NCBI GenBank assembly: GCA_019912845.1
Contig: JAIOHU010000070.1
Location: forward strand, 1-35,581
Reading direction: 5' to 3'
Length of the DNA stretch: 35,581 nucleotides
DNA from: a bacterium
Lineage (GTDB): Bacteria > Electryoneota > Electryoneia > Electryoneales > Electryoneaceae
In this document: positions 29,301 through 35,581 of the stretch, one piece after another
Layout: each line of letters opens with the position of its first letter
Position numbering within the stretch: the stretch's first letter is position 1
Notes under the pieces: generated by a model
The model's input: only the letters and a program-made list of their open reading frames with translations
What the model was told of the DNA's origin: nothing
The model's database searches: none
Translations under genes and position numbers: made by a program

Positions 29301-29501
29301 GATGTTCAAAATGAAGAAATCACCATCGACACCCGTTTGAGCGCCAAGGCTTGTCCCTTCGAGAACGATATTTGTCCCAATCAAAGGGTTGCCCTCTTTA
29401 TCTGTAATTCTACCGATAATTTTACCAGTAGAAGCTGCATAGACACTTACAGCGAAGAGTAAGAGGACAAAAATCAAAACAAATCGATTCAAACGAACCA
29501 T
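26352..29501 (-). CDS. TonB-dependent-receptor-like outer-membrane protein with EF-hand-like calcium loops
   Basis: 1049 residues. Signal peptide MVRLNRFVLIFVLLLFAVSV, then a carboxypeptidase-regulatory-like domain (about 24-105: GKIIGRITDKEGNPLIGTNI, PPGTYTVRASMLGY). A TonB-box-like stretch (EEVVYIAKRPMIRKDMTDS) and a plug domain (about 125-235: VRDVIQLTAGTV, YIVDGVSMVDP, VNVITGGQSVEYGN) follow. The 22-strand-type barrel ends with Phe (YFQLGVGLEF). Within presumed surface loops there are several DxNxNGxxD motifs: DLNHNGVIDPGE and DLNSNGFLDSED (about 384-420), DSNGNGQLD, DFNRNGVYEYED, DENNNGYIDASE (about 529-575) and DSDNDGQPDKD near the end. These look like calcium-binding loops. It is the first gene of the operon. 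Ligand unknown; it could act as a transporter or as a secreted-protein docking barrel. Confidence 0.92.
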   Translation of the reverse strand: MVRLNRFVLIFVLLLFAVSVYAASTGKIIGRITDKEGNPLIGTNIVLEGTSLGAQTGVDGDFFILNIPPGTYTVRASMLGYNGVVYNNVQVSTDRTTKLSFDLEEKVMELGEEVVYIAKRPMIRKDMTDSRITRTSEDLKMMPVENVRDVIQLTAGTVGNNFRGGRDTEVSYIVDGVSMVDPMTGRYEGYIPQVSFSEVNVITGGQSVEYGNSLSGVVNQVTKDGGDRFEGSVFVRTNDMGEDEVFIGERDRMKDLQGVISGPIPFFDQLGAGDLSFLLSGQFYDTNGRFQNDDSTLSSFYGKLTYKITPRHKLTFNSAVSNSNYQYYGHLWSRTTNEDLLAQYRPTDNLGNLKPDYNFYARDENGNFLHDNDGNRIPWYNNNRVDTEDLNHNGVIDPGEDLNSNGFLDSEDLNNDYSLDSYNMLDHLPDYFGHTEQFSVKWNHTLNSRTFYEMSASYYKTLMKYNVNESFNEDSNGNGQLDLELSYSSFDEIPDDVLNSNYRAPNGEIIPFRDLLEAVIDDQNEVQYVWFDFNRNGVYEYEDLNGNEEWDWKKYGRGHDLFVDENNNGYIDASENGPKSEWLMWEDINFNSNSTDNDEFYTFGDGKTYYRLRWNDDYKETFTYKGSITSQVHRYHQIKSGIELQFMEIFDHDVDMASGGNVYGQNFKANPRLYGGWVEDKMEFEGMVINIGARLDIFDINWDNYPEDVTDPVTDTQSGGTVKNPVEVKEKYYWGPRLGVAFPITERDLLSFNYSRNFQIPILRYAYTNVNWDLSGAFPIIGNPNLEPERTTSYELTLRHQFMADLAMVATGFYKDVSGLVDTRQVFYDPRNWYGLYINLDYGNVRGFELSLEKRFSHFYSGSLSYTYSVAKGKASDARQNYENAWAENQIRTTESYLDWDQRNTIYGSVQFMVPKGTSPFGFDFFDEWLISLIGRYGSGLPFSSPAKSKEPPINDERLPYTLEFDGRIQKRFSFNDNFAMVAYLQGYNIFNHHNIDQRFFQVNADAGWYLENDSDNDGQPDKDVDGVYNDPRYWERGRYFQLGVGLEF

Positions 29502-30510
29502 AGCTAACCCCTTTTTTTAAGACCGGCTCGCAAGAGTTCATACCATTAATCACGAAATGAACTCACCTCTCTGCTTGGAGAGGCTACGGTTGATTGACTA
29601 CTCAGGTCTTATGAATCGTTATTCAATTTAAATTGGTGCAAATCGAAACACTACTTGTAGATCATGTATTCGTTTGCTACATCTCTGAAACTAAATAATA
29701 TCACGGCAGGCAAGAGCTGGATTGTAGCATGAAGCAAACACAAGCACTTACGAGGGGTACAAAAAAATGCTGCCAAATAAAGTTATATGGCATAACATTT
29801 GCTAAATTATTTATGGGTAAGAATCGTTTTTAAAATCAGATCAAGATAAATAAATGAATCCCTCAGCTAAAGTAATATCAGGGGGATTACCCCGGCTCGT
29901 ATTTTACTTCTAAAGAGTCAAGATAAGTACTTTGTGCATTGTAGTGCAATCCCTAAGTACGAAACTCACGGAAAAGCCAATTTCATCCACATAAGTCAAG
30001 TAACTTACCCTTCCTCCTCTAATAATTGGGTTTTGTGAAATCCAGCACTCCCCAGCGCATTTTTCTAAATGAGATATCTAAACTCATCAATTTCTAATAT
30101 AATGAAATTTTGAACTGATTGTATCCCACTTACAAGGTTACAAATAAAATCTTTGGAGCCAAAGAGTCAAGCCGTCAGAAAAAAATATTTCAAAAACTGT
30201 TATACCGAACTCTGGTATTCATTCAAATAGAAGCAACCAGAAAAACAACCATGTATCAAAATGAAACAAGGTTCCAAATAATGTTTTCCAGGTCTGTCAG
30301 ACTGTGCATATTTAGCATTGCTACTAACTTCACTGCACTAATTCAGCCTCAACATCTCTGGCACAACTCCACTTTCTTCAAGCTGTACGTTACTTTCAGG
30401 CTCTCCTTTTCCCGAGGCATCGGGTTTGCTCATTATGGCTATAAGTATCATATTAAACGTGCGCTGGTAAGTGGAGGTTCCTCACCTCCAAAATTTGACT
30501 GGAGAGAAGA
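29502..30510. other. Long divergent intergenic region, no supported gene
   Basis: It separates the operon (minus) from the subtilase (plus). Near the operon are two inverted repeats, annotated separately. Elsewhere: GGGG-ATTA-CCCC at about 29882-29893; a TATAAT box at 30098-30103 without a good -35; a short hairpin CCCGA-GGCA-TCGGG at 30411-30424; and GGAGGT/ACCTCC (30473-30478 with 30484-30489) just before the subtilase ribosome site. A 137-codon frame at 30119-30532 is not credible as a gene. Confidence 0.5.
29534..29583 (-). promoter_or_regulatory. Two adjacent inverted repeats in the leader of the TonB-receptor operon
   Basis: On the minus strand, CCTCTC-N6-GAGAGG (29566-29583) is followed by GAGTTCAT-N15-ATGAACTC (29534-29564, sharing the spacing), ending about 33 bases before the ATG at 29501. 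They could be an RNA leader structure or operator half-sites for a dimeric regulator. No known riboswitch pattern was recognised. Confidence 0.35.
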
Positions 30511-32865
30511 ATGTATCGTCTGTTTAAATTGAGGTGGAGTCTACCACTCCTCATCCTTAGTATGGTATGCACACTCCCAGGTGTTGCGAACCTCAATCAT
30601 GAGTACCCCTCCCCTACCTCTGATCGGAAAGTACCCGTTGATTATACAGAGACAGAATATTGGAAGAGAGCACGCGTTGTGGTTCAATTTTTTGAAGCTG
30701 ATAAAATTCGCGCTGAAAATGGGATCGCCATCTCACTGGCAGGAGCAGATGTTTCATCGCTAAATTCAGTCCTATCCAAATTTAACGCCACATTAAACAC
30801 ACGTTTTTTCCGTTCTTACGAAGAACTGGAAGTTGACCGTAAATTTGCTGAAGAGTTCAGCGGCGAGGAAGCACCAGACCTGACACGATTTGCTGAGATC
30901 GATGTACCACGTGGTGTGATTCCTGATGAGCTGCTGTATGCAATTGAAACGCTCCCGCTGGTGGATGATGCCTGGCATGATCCAATTCCGCAACTGCCTG
31001 ATGTAACCGATATCCCACCTGAAACACCACTATATGAATTGAATCAGGGCTATACTGAAAGTGCTCCCTATGGTATCGGTGCAGTAGCAGTAAGGTTGGC
31101 TTATCCTGGGGCAGCTGGTGAAAGTGTCTGGTTTACAGATATAGAGGGTGGTTGGAATCCAGATCATGAAGACCTCGATATATCAAATGATGCTATTTTC
31201 GGGCAGATCATTCATGATGAGGATGAAGGCTGGATTCATCACGGTACTGCCGTTGTCGGTGAGGTCGTCGGTGAGGGTAACGAGTATGGTATCACTGGAA
31301 TAGTACCGGCTACATCTTTTGTCTGGATGGTGTCCGTTGGCAATATGAGCGCTGCTGCGGCAGTCAATCTGGCTGCATCAGATCTGATCTCAAATGTCGG
31401 CGATGTTTTTCTTATTGAACTTCATGCCGAAGGACCGGAACCACCTGATGGCATCGAATGTGAGTGCAACTGTGGACAGTTCAGGTATATAGCCATGGAG
31501 TATTGGCGGGATACTTTTGACGCTATCCTGACTGCCACACTCTCAGGCAGGGTCTGTGTTGAGGCGGCCGGCAACGGATCGATGAATCTCGACTGGGAGA
31601 CTTATAATGGCAGATTCGACCGTGAGGTGCGGGATAGTGGAGCAATTGTTTGCGGTGCAGTGAATCCCAACAACCTTGTTGGTGAATGTTGGACGAACAA
31701 CGGCTCCCGTGTTGACCTCTATGGCTGGGGGCGGAATGTCGCCACTACCGGCTATGGAAACATGTTTGATGGTGGCAACGATTTTAACCAACTCTATACA
31801 TCCTCCTTCAGTGGCACCTCCAGTGCATCACCTATAGTCACAGGTGCGGTGATCGCGCTCCAGGGTGCTGTAAAGGCAATCTCGGATTCAACCTGGACTG
31901 CCTGGGAGATCAAAGAATTTCTGGGCGAATATGGGACTCCTGATGAAGACCCCAGCCGTCTACTGGGTCACATGCCCGATCTCGAACGTGCGCTTGCCGA
32001 GCTTATGCCGGGCCCTGTAGTTGAAAATGTATTTGCCAGCAGTGATGATTTTGAGGGTATACAGTTGTCCTGGGAAAACAGCGATCCACCAGTCGAATTC
32101 TTTCTCGTAGAACGTATGACCGATGACTATGCCATTTTTGAAGTTTTGGCTGAAACAGATGAGCTGAGCTTCTACGATGACACAGTCCATGAAGGTGAAG
32201 CGACCTATCGTATTCGCACTGTTAGTGAAGAGTTTGCGCCGGGTGTAGTGGTTACTGGTTTCCGTATCCCGGTTCAAGACCCACCAATAATCGCTAGTCC
32301 TCTTCCCGATCTCGAATTTTTGATCGGTGCGAACGAAGCGTATGGCTTTGATCTCGATACCGTATTTGTCGAGCCAGACTTTGAAGAGATGAGCTTTTCT
32401 GCTGCGGGGAACTCGGAGATGATCTTCGCCAATATCGTACGTGACCAGTTCCTGAGTGTCCGTATGGATGTCGATACTCCACTCGGTGAATATGAGCTAT
32501 ATGTCAGCGCTGAGGATCCCTGGTTCGCAACTGCGATTGATACACTGTTGCTTCATGTCGTTGAGGCGCATGATGCTCCTGAAGATGCTGAGAGTATCCC
32601 TATTGAATTTGGAATCACTGCGATTCACCCGAATCCTTTTAACAGTGAAGCACTGATTCACTTCTCACTTCCCGGATCGCAAAGGGTCAGAGTACTTGTT
32701 TATGATCTATTGGGGCGGGAAGTTCAGACCCTTGCGAATGGTAATTTTGCTGCAGGTACACACACTGTTCAATTGCAATCAGGCTTCTTAAGTGCCGGGA
32801 TGTACTTCGTGAAATTACAAGGCGAATCGCATAGCGTGGTTCAGAAGGTTGTTGTGTTGGAATAA
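30511..32865 (+). CDS. Secreted subtilisin-like serine peptidase (S8) with T9SS sorting domain
   Basis: 784 residues; GGAGAG at 30501-30506 supports ATG 30511. The signal peptide includes SLPLLILSMVCTLPGVA. The catalytic domain has D210 (WFTDIEGGWNPDHED), H244 (HHGTAVVG) and S437 (SGTSSASPIV), with VEAAGNGS supplying the oxyanion-hole Asn, so it should be active. An unusual CECNC cluster (C317, C319, C321) sits in an insertion between His and Asn, with more Cys at VCVEAAG, IVCGAV and GECWTNNG. From about 500 come a fibronectin-III-like module (IQLSWENSDPPVEFFLVERM) and a cadherin/Ig-like module (PDLEFLIGANEAYGFDLDTVF). The C-terminus is a sorting domain (HPNPFNSEALIHFSLP, YDLLGREVQTL, GMYFVKLQ). 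It is transcribed away from the TonB operon and stands alone. Confidence 0.93.
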   Translation: MYRLFKLRWSLPLLILSMVCTLPGVANLNHEYPSPTSDRKVPVDYTETEYWKRARVVVQFFEADKIRAENGIAISLAGADVSSLNSVLSKFNATLNTRFFRSYEELEVDRKFAEEFSGEEAPDLTRFAEIDVPRGVIPDELLYAIETLPLVDDAWHDPIPQLPDVTDIPPETPLYELNQGYTESAPYGIGAVAVRLAYPGAAGESVWFTDIEGGWNPDHEDLDISNDAIFGQIIHDEDEGWIHHGTAVVGEVVGEGNEYGITGIVPATSFVWMVSVGNMSAAAAVNLAASDLISNVGDVFLIELHAEGPEPPDGIECECNCGQFRYIAMEYWRDTFDAILTATLSGRVCVEAAGNGSMNLDWETYNGRFDREVRDSGAIVCGAVNPNNLVGECWTNNGSRVDLYGWGRNVATTGYGNMFDGGNDFNQLYTSSFSGTSSASPIVTGAVIALQGAVKAISDSTWTAWEIKEFLGEYGTPDEDPSRLLGHMPDLERALAELMPGPVVENVFASSDDFEGIQLSWENSDPPVEFFLVERMTDDYAIFEVLAETDELSFYDDTVHEGEATYRIRTVSEEFAPGVVVTGFRIPVQDPPIIASPLPDLEFLIGANEAYGFDLDTVFVEPDFEEMSFSAAGNSEMIFANIVRDQFLSVRMDVDTPLGEYELYVSAEDPWFATAIDTLLLHVVEAHDAPEDAESIPIEFGITAIHPNPFNSEALIHFSLPGSQRVRVLVYDLLGREVQTLANGNFAAGTHTVQLQSGFLSAGMYFVKLQGESHSVVQKVVVLE

Positions 32866-32922
32866 ATAATCTCTGGGGTAGCTCTGAATAAAGCGTTGCC
32901 TCGCTCTATCCTATGGACTGGG

Positions 32923-33001
32923 ATAGGGGTAGGAAGGAATGGTTTTTTTTCCATTCCCTCCCCCCTCCGAACTGTGCATACGGTTCTCCCGCACACAACT
33001 C
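32923..33001 (-). ncRNA. Group II intron 3' end (domains V and VI), remnant
   Basis: On the minus strand, 33001-32969 folds as a group II intron domain V: GAGTTGTGTGC at the 5' arm, a GAGA tetraloop after GCGG, and GCACAGTTC at the 3' arm. It is followed by GGAGGGGGGA and a domain-VI hairpin (GGAATGG-N8-CCATTCC at 32936-32957). The 3' end reads CCTACCCCTAT, a typical intron terminus, placing the splice boundary at 32923. The catalytic triad position reads AGT instead of AGC. No reverse transcriptase frame accompanies it on the upstream side, so this is a remnant or an ORF-less intron. Confidence 0.7.
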
Positions 33002-33002
33002 T

Positions 33003-33713
33003 GCGGTTGATGGTTCACCGCTTAGCGGATTGACAAACCACTTTCCAAGCTGTAAACATGGAGAACAGCCCAAGATTGACAAAGAAAGAGTTCCGCCACA
33101 TTATGTGTTCAATTTCACGACCACGTCCACGTTTGCCCAAACGACTGTGTCGCCAGCAGTTTGCTCTGGGTTACATGTCAATGGACTGAAAACATTCTAC
33201 TACTTAAGATCGCTGGCAAGGGTGAATCCGCTGATAACTGCCATCTTGATCGAAGATATTCCTGACCGAGACGGTCATGCTACGAAAACCGCCATACTCC
33301 TAAGCCAAAGTGGTATCCGGCATCATGTAGAACTGGCGTCCCGCCCGTGGGTGATTATAACTATCCTGCCTATGATTCACATTTCAGCTTTCAGAAGGTT
33401 AGCTTATATCATGCTGGCATGACGTGTGGTGGAAATAGAAATTGTTGCCCCTTGAAGTGTATTGGATAATATATAAGTTGGTTGTTTTTCAAGTGTGATA
33501 CCTGCAGGAAGTTCAGGCCACCCCGTGGAAATTCTCGCATACAAACAGGTGACATTTGATCCATCTCAATCAGCAGTTAGGACTTAGAGAAATTCAACAA
33601 AATTTTTTTGATTCTATCGTTGTATATATAGCCCGGGTTGAGATAACTTGGCACTGGTGAAACATCTTGCAAATTTAGATAAAAACTCAGTCTCAATAAT
33701 AAGCACCTTAACA
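33003..33713. other. Decayed mobile-element flank without a supported gene
   Basis: On the minus strand, 33003-33430 would be the part upstream of intron domain V. Its best frame has several stops, although a stretch ending WKVVCQSAKR just before domain V reads like protein. From 33590 to 33415 (minus) a 55-codon open stretch without an ATG includes GWPELPAGITLEKQPTYILS, also protein-like and probably a gene fragment. A 169-codon plus-strand frame at 32913-33422 runs antisense through the intron RNA and is not accepted. No promoter was identified for the gene at 33714. Confidence 0.45.
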
Positions 33714-34508
33714 ATGAAAATCCTCCTCTCAATTGTGCTCATATTTCATGGACTCAAATCACCAGCTTTTGCCTCTGACGATTCATTTTCGCAACCCGAC
33801 ACTTATGAACGAATCGAAGAACTGGCTGACAGTTTGAGGTATTGGTCAAAAAGTAGTCTTACTGATTTACCTGAGCTCAATACCGCTATTCAACTTCCCC
33901 TCGATTCACTGACTATGAAAGAATTGTTTCCTGGAGCCAAACTCATCTTTCAGGATAACCTCAATAGAATAATTATAAAACAACCAACCTATCTGGAAAC
34001 CTTTTCAAACCAACTTACTCTCACTCAAACCAAAGCTACTGGCAATAACAATGCAGCCGACTGGTCTGTTTTATTCGATGTGCAAGATACTCTGCTCTTC
34101 CTTGACAGCATGGCAATTCCGATCAGGAAAGGAGTAACCGTCGATTCGCTGTTGAGCAGAAAAGTGTATCAACGTATTCTTGCATTGCGTACCATTCATT
34201 TACCCCTGGAGGTTCGTGCTGAGTTTACAGGGGATATTGATATGCATCTGAGCGTAAAGCTGAGAGGAAGAGATACAGTTTATATCCCATTTAATTTGCA
34301 AAACTGGTTGTATGCACTCGGACGTCTTTCGGTAGGAAGAATGGTCTATGCTGGGATATTATCTATAGAAGGTTTAGCGATTGGTTCTGAGACGAACTAT
34401 TTCGTCCTTATAACTTCACCCCAGGCAACAGGGCACCATTTTATCGAATGGAGCGAATCATTGCACAAAACTGAATCGGGCTGGGAGACAGTTATATTGT
34501 TTCTTTGA
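33714..34508 (+). CDS. Secreted protein of unknown function, 3' end probably cut by IS630 element
   Basis: 264 residues from ATG 33714, preferred over an upstream TTG (33648) because it starts directly with a signal peptide (MKILLSIVLIFHGLKSPAFA, cut before SDD). No strong ribosome site is visible. The mature part has no family I recognise: an early helical stretch (ERIEELADSLRYWSKSSL), then alternating strands (FPGAKLIFQDNLNRIIIKQP, LPLEVRAEFTGDIDMHLSVK, VYIPFNLQNWLYALGRLSVG). The stop codon TGA (34506-34508) lies inside the 9-bp inverted repeat of the adjoining insertion sequence (CTTTGAAAT from 34504), so the last one or two residues and the stop come from the element. The native protein was likely longer. 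Confidence 0.6.
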   Translation: MKILLSIVLIFHGLKSPAFASDDSFSQPDTYERIEELADSLRYWSKSSLTDLPELNTAIQLPLDSLTMKELFPGAKLIFQDNLNRIIIKQPTYLETFSNQLTLTQTKATGNNNAADWSVLFDVQDTLLFLDSMAIPIRKGVTVDSLLSRKVYQRILALRTIHLPLEVRAEFTGDIDMHLSVKLRGRDTVYIPFNLQNWLYALGRLSVGRMVYAGILSIEGLAIGSETNYFVLITSPQATGHHFIEWSESLHKTESGWETVILFL

Positions 34509-35546
34509 AATAATGTCTCATGCTACTCTGCATATTGAAGCAACTTCTGGTTCATTTTTCATCATTTTCTTTAGTGCTGTACATACTCGTTCTTCTAGTG
34601 TTTCATAGTTGTCTGTATACCAGTTGTTGAAGTATCGATCTTTCATCACCCGCCATAATCTTTCTATGGGATTCAAATCTGGTGAATAGGTTGGCAATAA
34701 TAACGGTTGGATATGTCTCCAGTTCAACGCTGCTTTGTGCCATGTTGCATTGTCCAGAACCAGGATTGTCTTTCGATCTTTTGTATGTTTTGCCAATTCA
34801 TCAATGAATTTTTGGAACCGTTGCTTCTCCATACGATCAAACACCAGTGCGTGCAGTTCCCCATTTACTGGATTTACTGCAGCAACAACATTTGCACGAA
34901 TGTGTAGACCAGTGGTGGGTGTTGTTGGTGTGGTTCCTTTTTCTGCCCAGCGTCGACATGGTCTGGGATCAGCAAGAAAACCGCTTTCGTCGCAAAACCA
35001 GATATCGATATCCGTGCGTTTTTGCAATTGTTCCATTGTCCAGCGATAGTTGTTACGGTCTTTCTGATTCTGCTTGGCAGGCCACGATCGTGGTGTTTTT
35101 ACAGCATAATTATTCCGGTGAAGCGTATGGGTGACAGTTGAATAGCCACATTGAACTTTCAGTTCATGAATCAGGTAGCCATGTACCATTTTTGCTGTCC
35201 AAACCTCAATCCCACTATCATGGGAAGGATCAAGGTGGGGTCGAAATTTTTCAAATGTTTCATTTGAAATGAGGGGTGGACGTCCTGGTTTCCGTTTTGT
35301 AGCCAATGCATCAATTCCACCCTCATTGTAAGCATTCACCCAACGAGTAAGGGTTTTAGTAGTAACCAGAGCGGCACGTAACACAACATGGCGTTCAAGA
35401 CCCTCCAATAAAAGCTCAATGGCCTGCAGACGACGGAAATAGTTCTTGTCCTTAGTTGAGTGCATAACCTCAAGCAATTCATCAAACCGAGCATTTTCGG
35501 GATTTGGAAAAAGTGTGTTCATACAGCAAGTGTAAGAATTTCAAAG
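34504..35546 (-). mobile_element. IS630-family insertion sequence
   Basis: About 1043 bp, bounded by imperfect inverted repeats. The outer 9 bases are identical: CTTTGAAAT at 34504-34512 and ATTTCAAAG at 35538-35546. A weaker match continues inward (ending TGCT on both sides). It contains one intact transposase gene. A TA target duplication, expected for this family, is not evident immediately outside these repeats, so the exact ends may be a few bases further out. Confidence 0.75.
34518..35522 (-). CDS. IS630-family transposase
   Basis: 334 residues, full length. The N-terminal 110 residues are helix-turn-helix DNA-binding modules (RRLQAIELLLEGLERHVVLR; TLTRWVNAYNEGGIDALATK; PGRPPLISN). The DDE catalytic domain has D178 (WFCDESGFLADPRPCRRWAE), D257 (ILVLDNATWHKA) and E287 (YSPDLNPIERLWRVMK). 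D257 and E287 are 30 residues apart, slightly less than the usual D34E spacing. All three catalytic residues and the frame are intact, so the element may still be active. No clear ribosome site precedes ATG 35522. The element's left end reaches into the end of the neighbouring plus-strand gene. Confidence 0.95.
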   Translation of the reverse strand: MNTLFPNPENARFDELLEVMHSTKDKNYFRRLQAIELLLEGLERHVVLRAALVTTKTLTRWVNAYNEGGIDALATKRKPGRPPLISNETFEKFRPHLDPSHDSGIEVWTAKMVHGYLIHELKVQCGYSTVTHTLHRNNYAVKTPRSWPAKQNQKDRNNYRWTMEQLQKRTDIDIWFCDESGFLADPRPCRRWAEKGTTPTTPTTGLHIRANVVAAVNPVNGELHALVFDRMEKQRFQKFIDELAKHTKDRKTILVLDNATWHKAALNWRHIQPLLLPTYSPDLNPIERLWRVMKDRYFNNWYTDNYETLEERVCTALKKMMKNEPEVASICRVA

Positions 35547-35581
35547 AGCTGGAGAAAGCAAATCGAATGAACTCCATGCGA
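35547..35581. other. Right flank of the IS630 element
   Basis: 35 bases to the window edge. Two of its three plus-strand frames are open. It may hold the continuation of the gene interrupted at 34504, but it is too short to tell. Confidence 0.3.

Noticed and set aside
30411-30424. CCCGA-GGCA-TCGGG hairpin as a third copy of the 153-bp repeat
   Set aside because: Only the short hairpin core is similar; the flanking GATGGCC end and the AT-rich interior are not present.
30119-30532. 137-codon plus-strand frame upstream of the subtilase
   Set aside because: No ribosome site at its start, no recognisable domain, and its end overlaps the well-supported subtilase start at 30511. Treated as intergenic.
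32913-33422. 169-codon plus-strand frame
   Set aside because: It is antisense to a recognisable group II intron domain V-VI and its first residues simply translate that RNA structure; no domain or ribosome site.
33648-33663. TTGGCAC motif resembling a sigma-54 -24 element
   Set aside because: The GC expected 10 bases after GG is absent (AC at 33662-33663), so the -12 element is missing.
1-35581. tRNA, rRNA, CRISPR arrays, phage genes
   Set aside because: Looked for cloverleaf and CCA-type ends, regularly spaced short repeats and phage structural proteins while reading both strands; none was convincing.

Overview
The window reads as a chromosomal segment of an uncultured, Gram-negative bacterium from the broad Fibrobacteres-Chlorobi-Bacteroidetes (FCB) superphylum and its candidate-phylum relatives. 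The basis is several secreted proteins ending in type IX secretion (T9SS) type-A-like sorting domains (NPFNPSTTINFS...GREV...G.Y..), a PorV/PorQ-family barrel and a TonB-dependent-receptor-like outer-membrane protein with an N-terminal carboxypeptidase-regulatory domain. The exact phylum cannot be fixed from this sequence alone. Base composition is moderate, genes are mostly on the minus strand, and strong GGAGG ribosome sites let several starts be corrected.

Layout. 1-1719 (+): 3' part of a fusion of an AMP-ligase, an acyl carrier domain and an SGNH-like domain. 1849-4326 (-): leucyl-tRNA synthetase. 4639-5232 (+): small heat-shock protein with a perfect sigma-54 -24/-12 promoter and a rho-independent terminator. 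5263-6747 (-): B12-binding-domain radical SAM protein. 7232-8878 (-): secreted subtilase. 8906-9262: two copies of a 153-bp palindrome-ended repeat. 9281-14248 (-): very large gingipain-like (C25) secreted protein. 14571-16580 (-): secreted T9SS-type protein, preceded on the coordinate axis by a double hairpin that probably terminates it.

16727-29501 (-) is the core of the window. It is a tightly spaced run, in transcription order: TonB-receptor-like protein, secreted cargo protein, PorV/PorQ barrel, 1558-aa protein resembling an M30-like metalloprotease that has lost its zinc ligands, and TPR lipoprotein with a jelly-roll-like insert. Gaps are 23, 19, 56 and 14 bases. It looks like one operon for an outer-membrane and T9SS-surface assembly, followed after 146 bases by the 14571-16580 cargo gene. 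30511-32865 (+) is a divergent T9SS-type subtilase.

The right end is a patch of mobile DNA: the 3' end (domains V-VI) of a group II intron on the minus strand, a decayed stretch with no convincing gene, a secreted protein of unknown function whose stop codon lies inside the terminal inverted repeat of the neighbouring insertion sequence, and an apparently intact IS630-family element. No tRNA, rRNA or CRISPR array was seen. The best candidates for undescribed biology are the TonB/PorV/pseudo-protease operon (with EF-hand-like calcium loops in the receptor), the paired 153-bp elements, and sigma-54 control of the small heat-shock gene.
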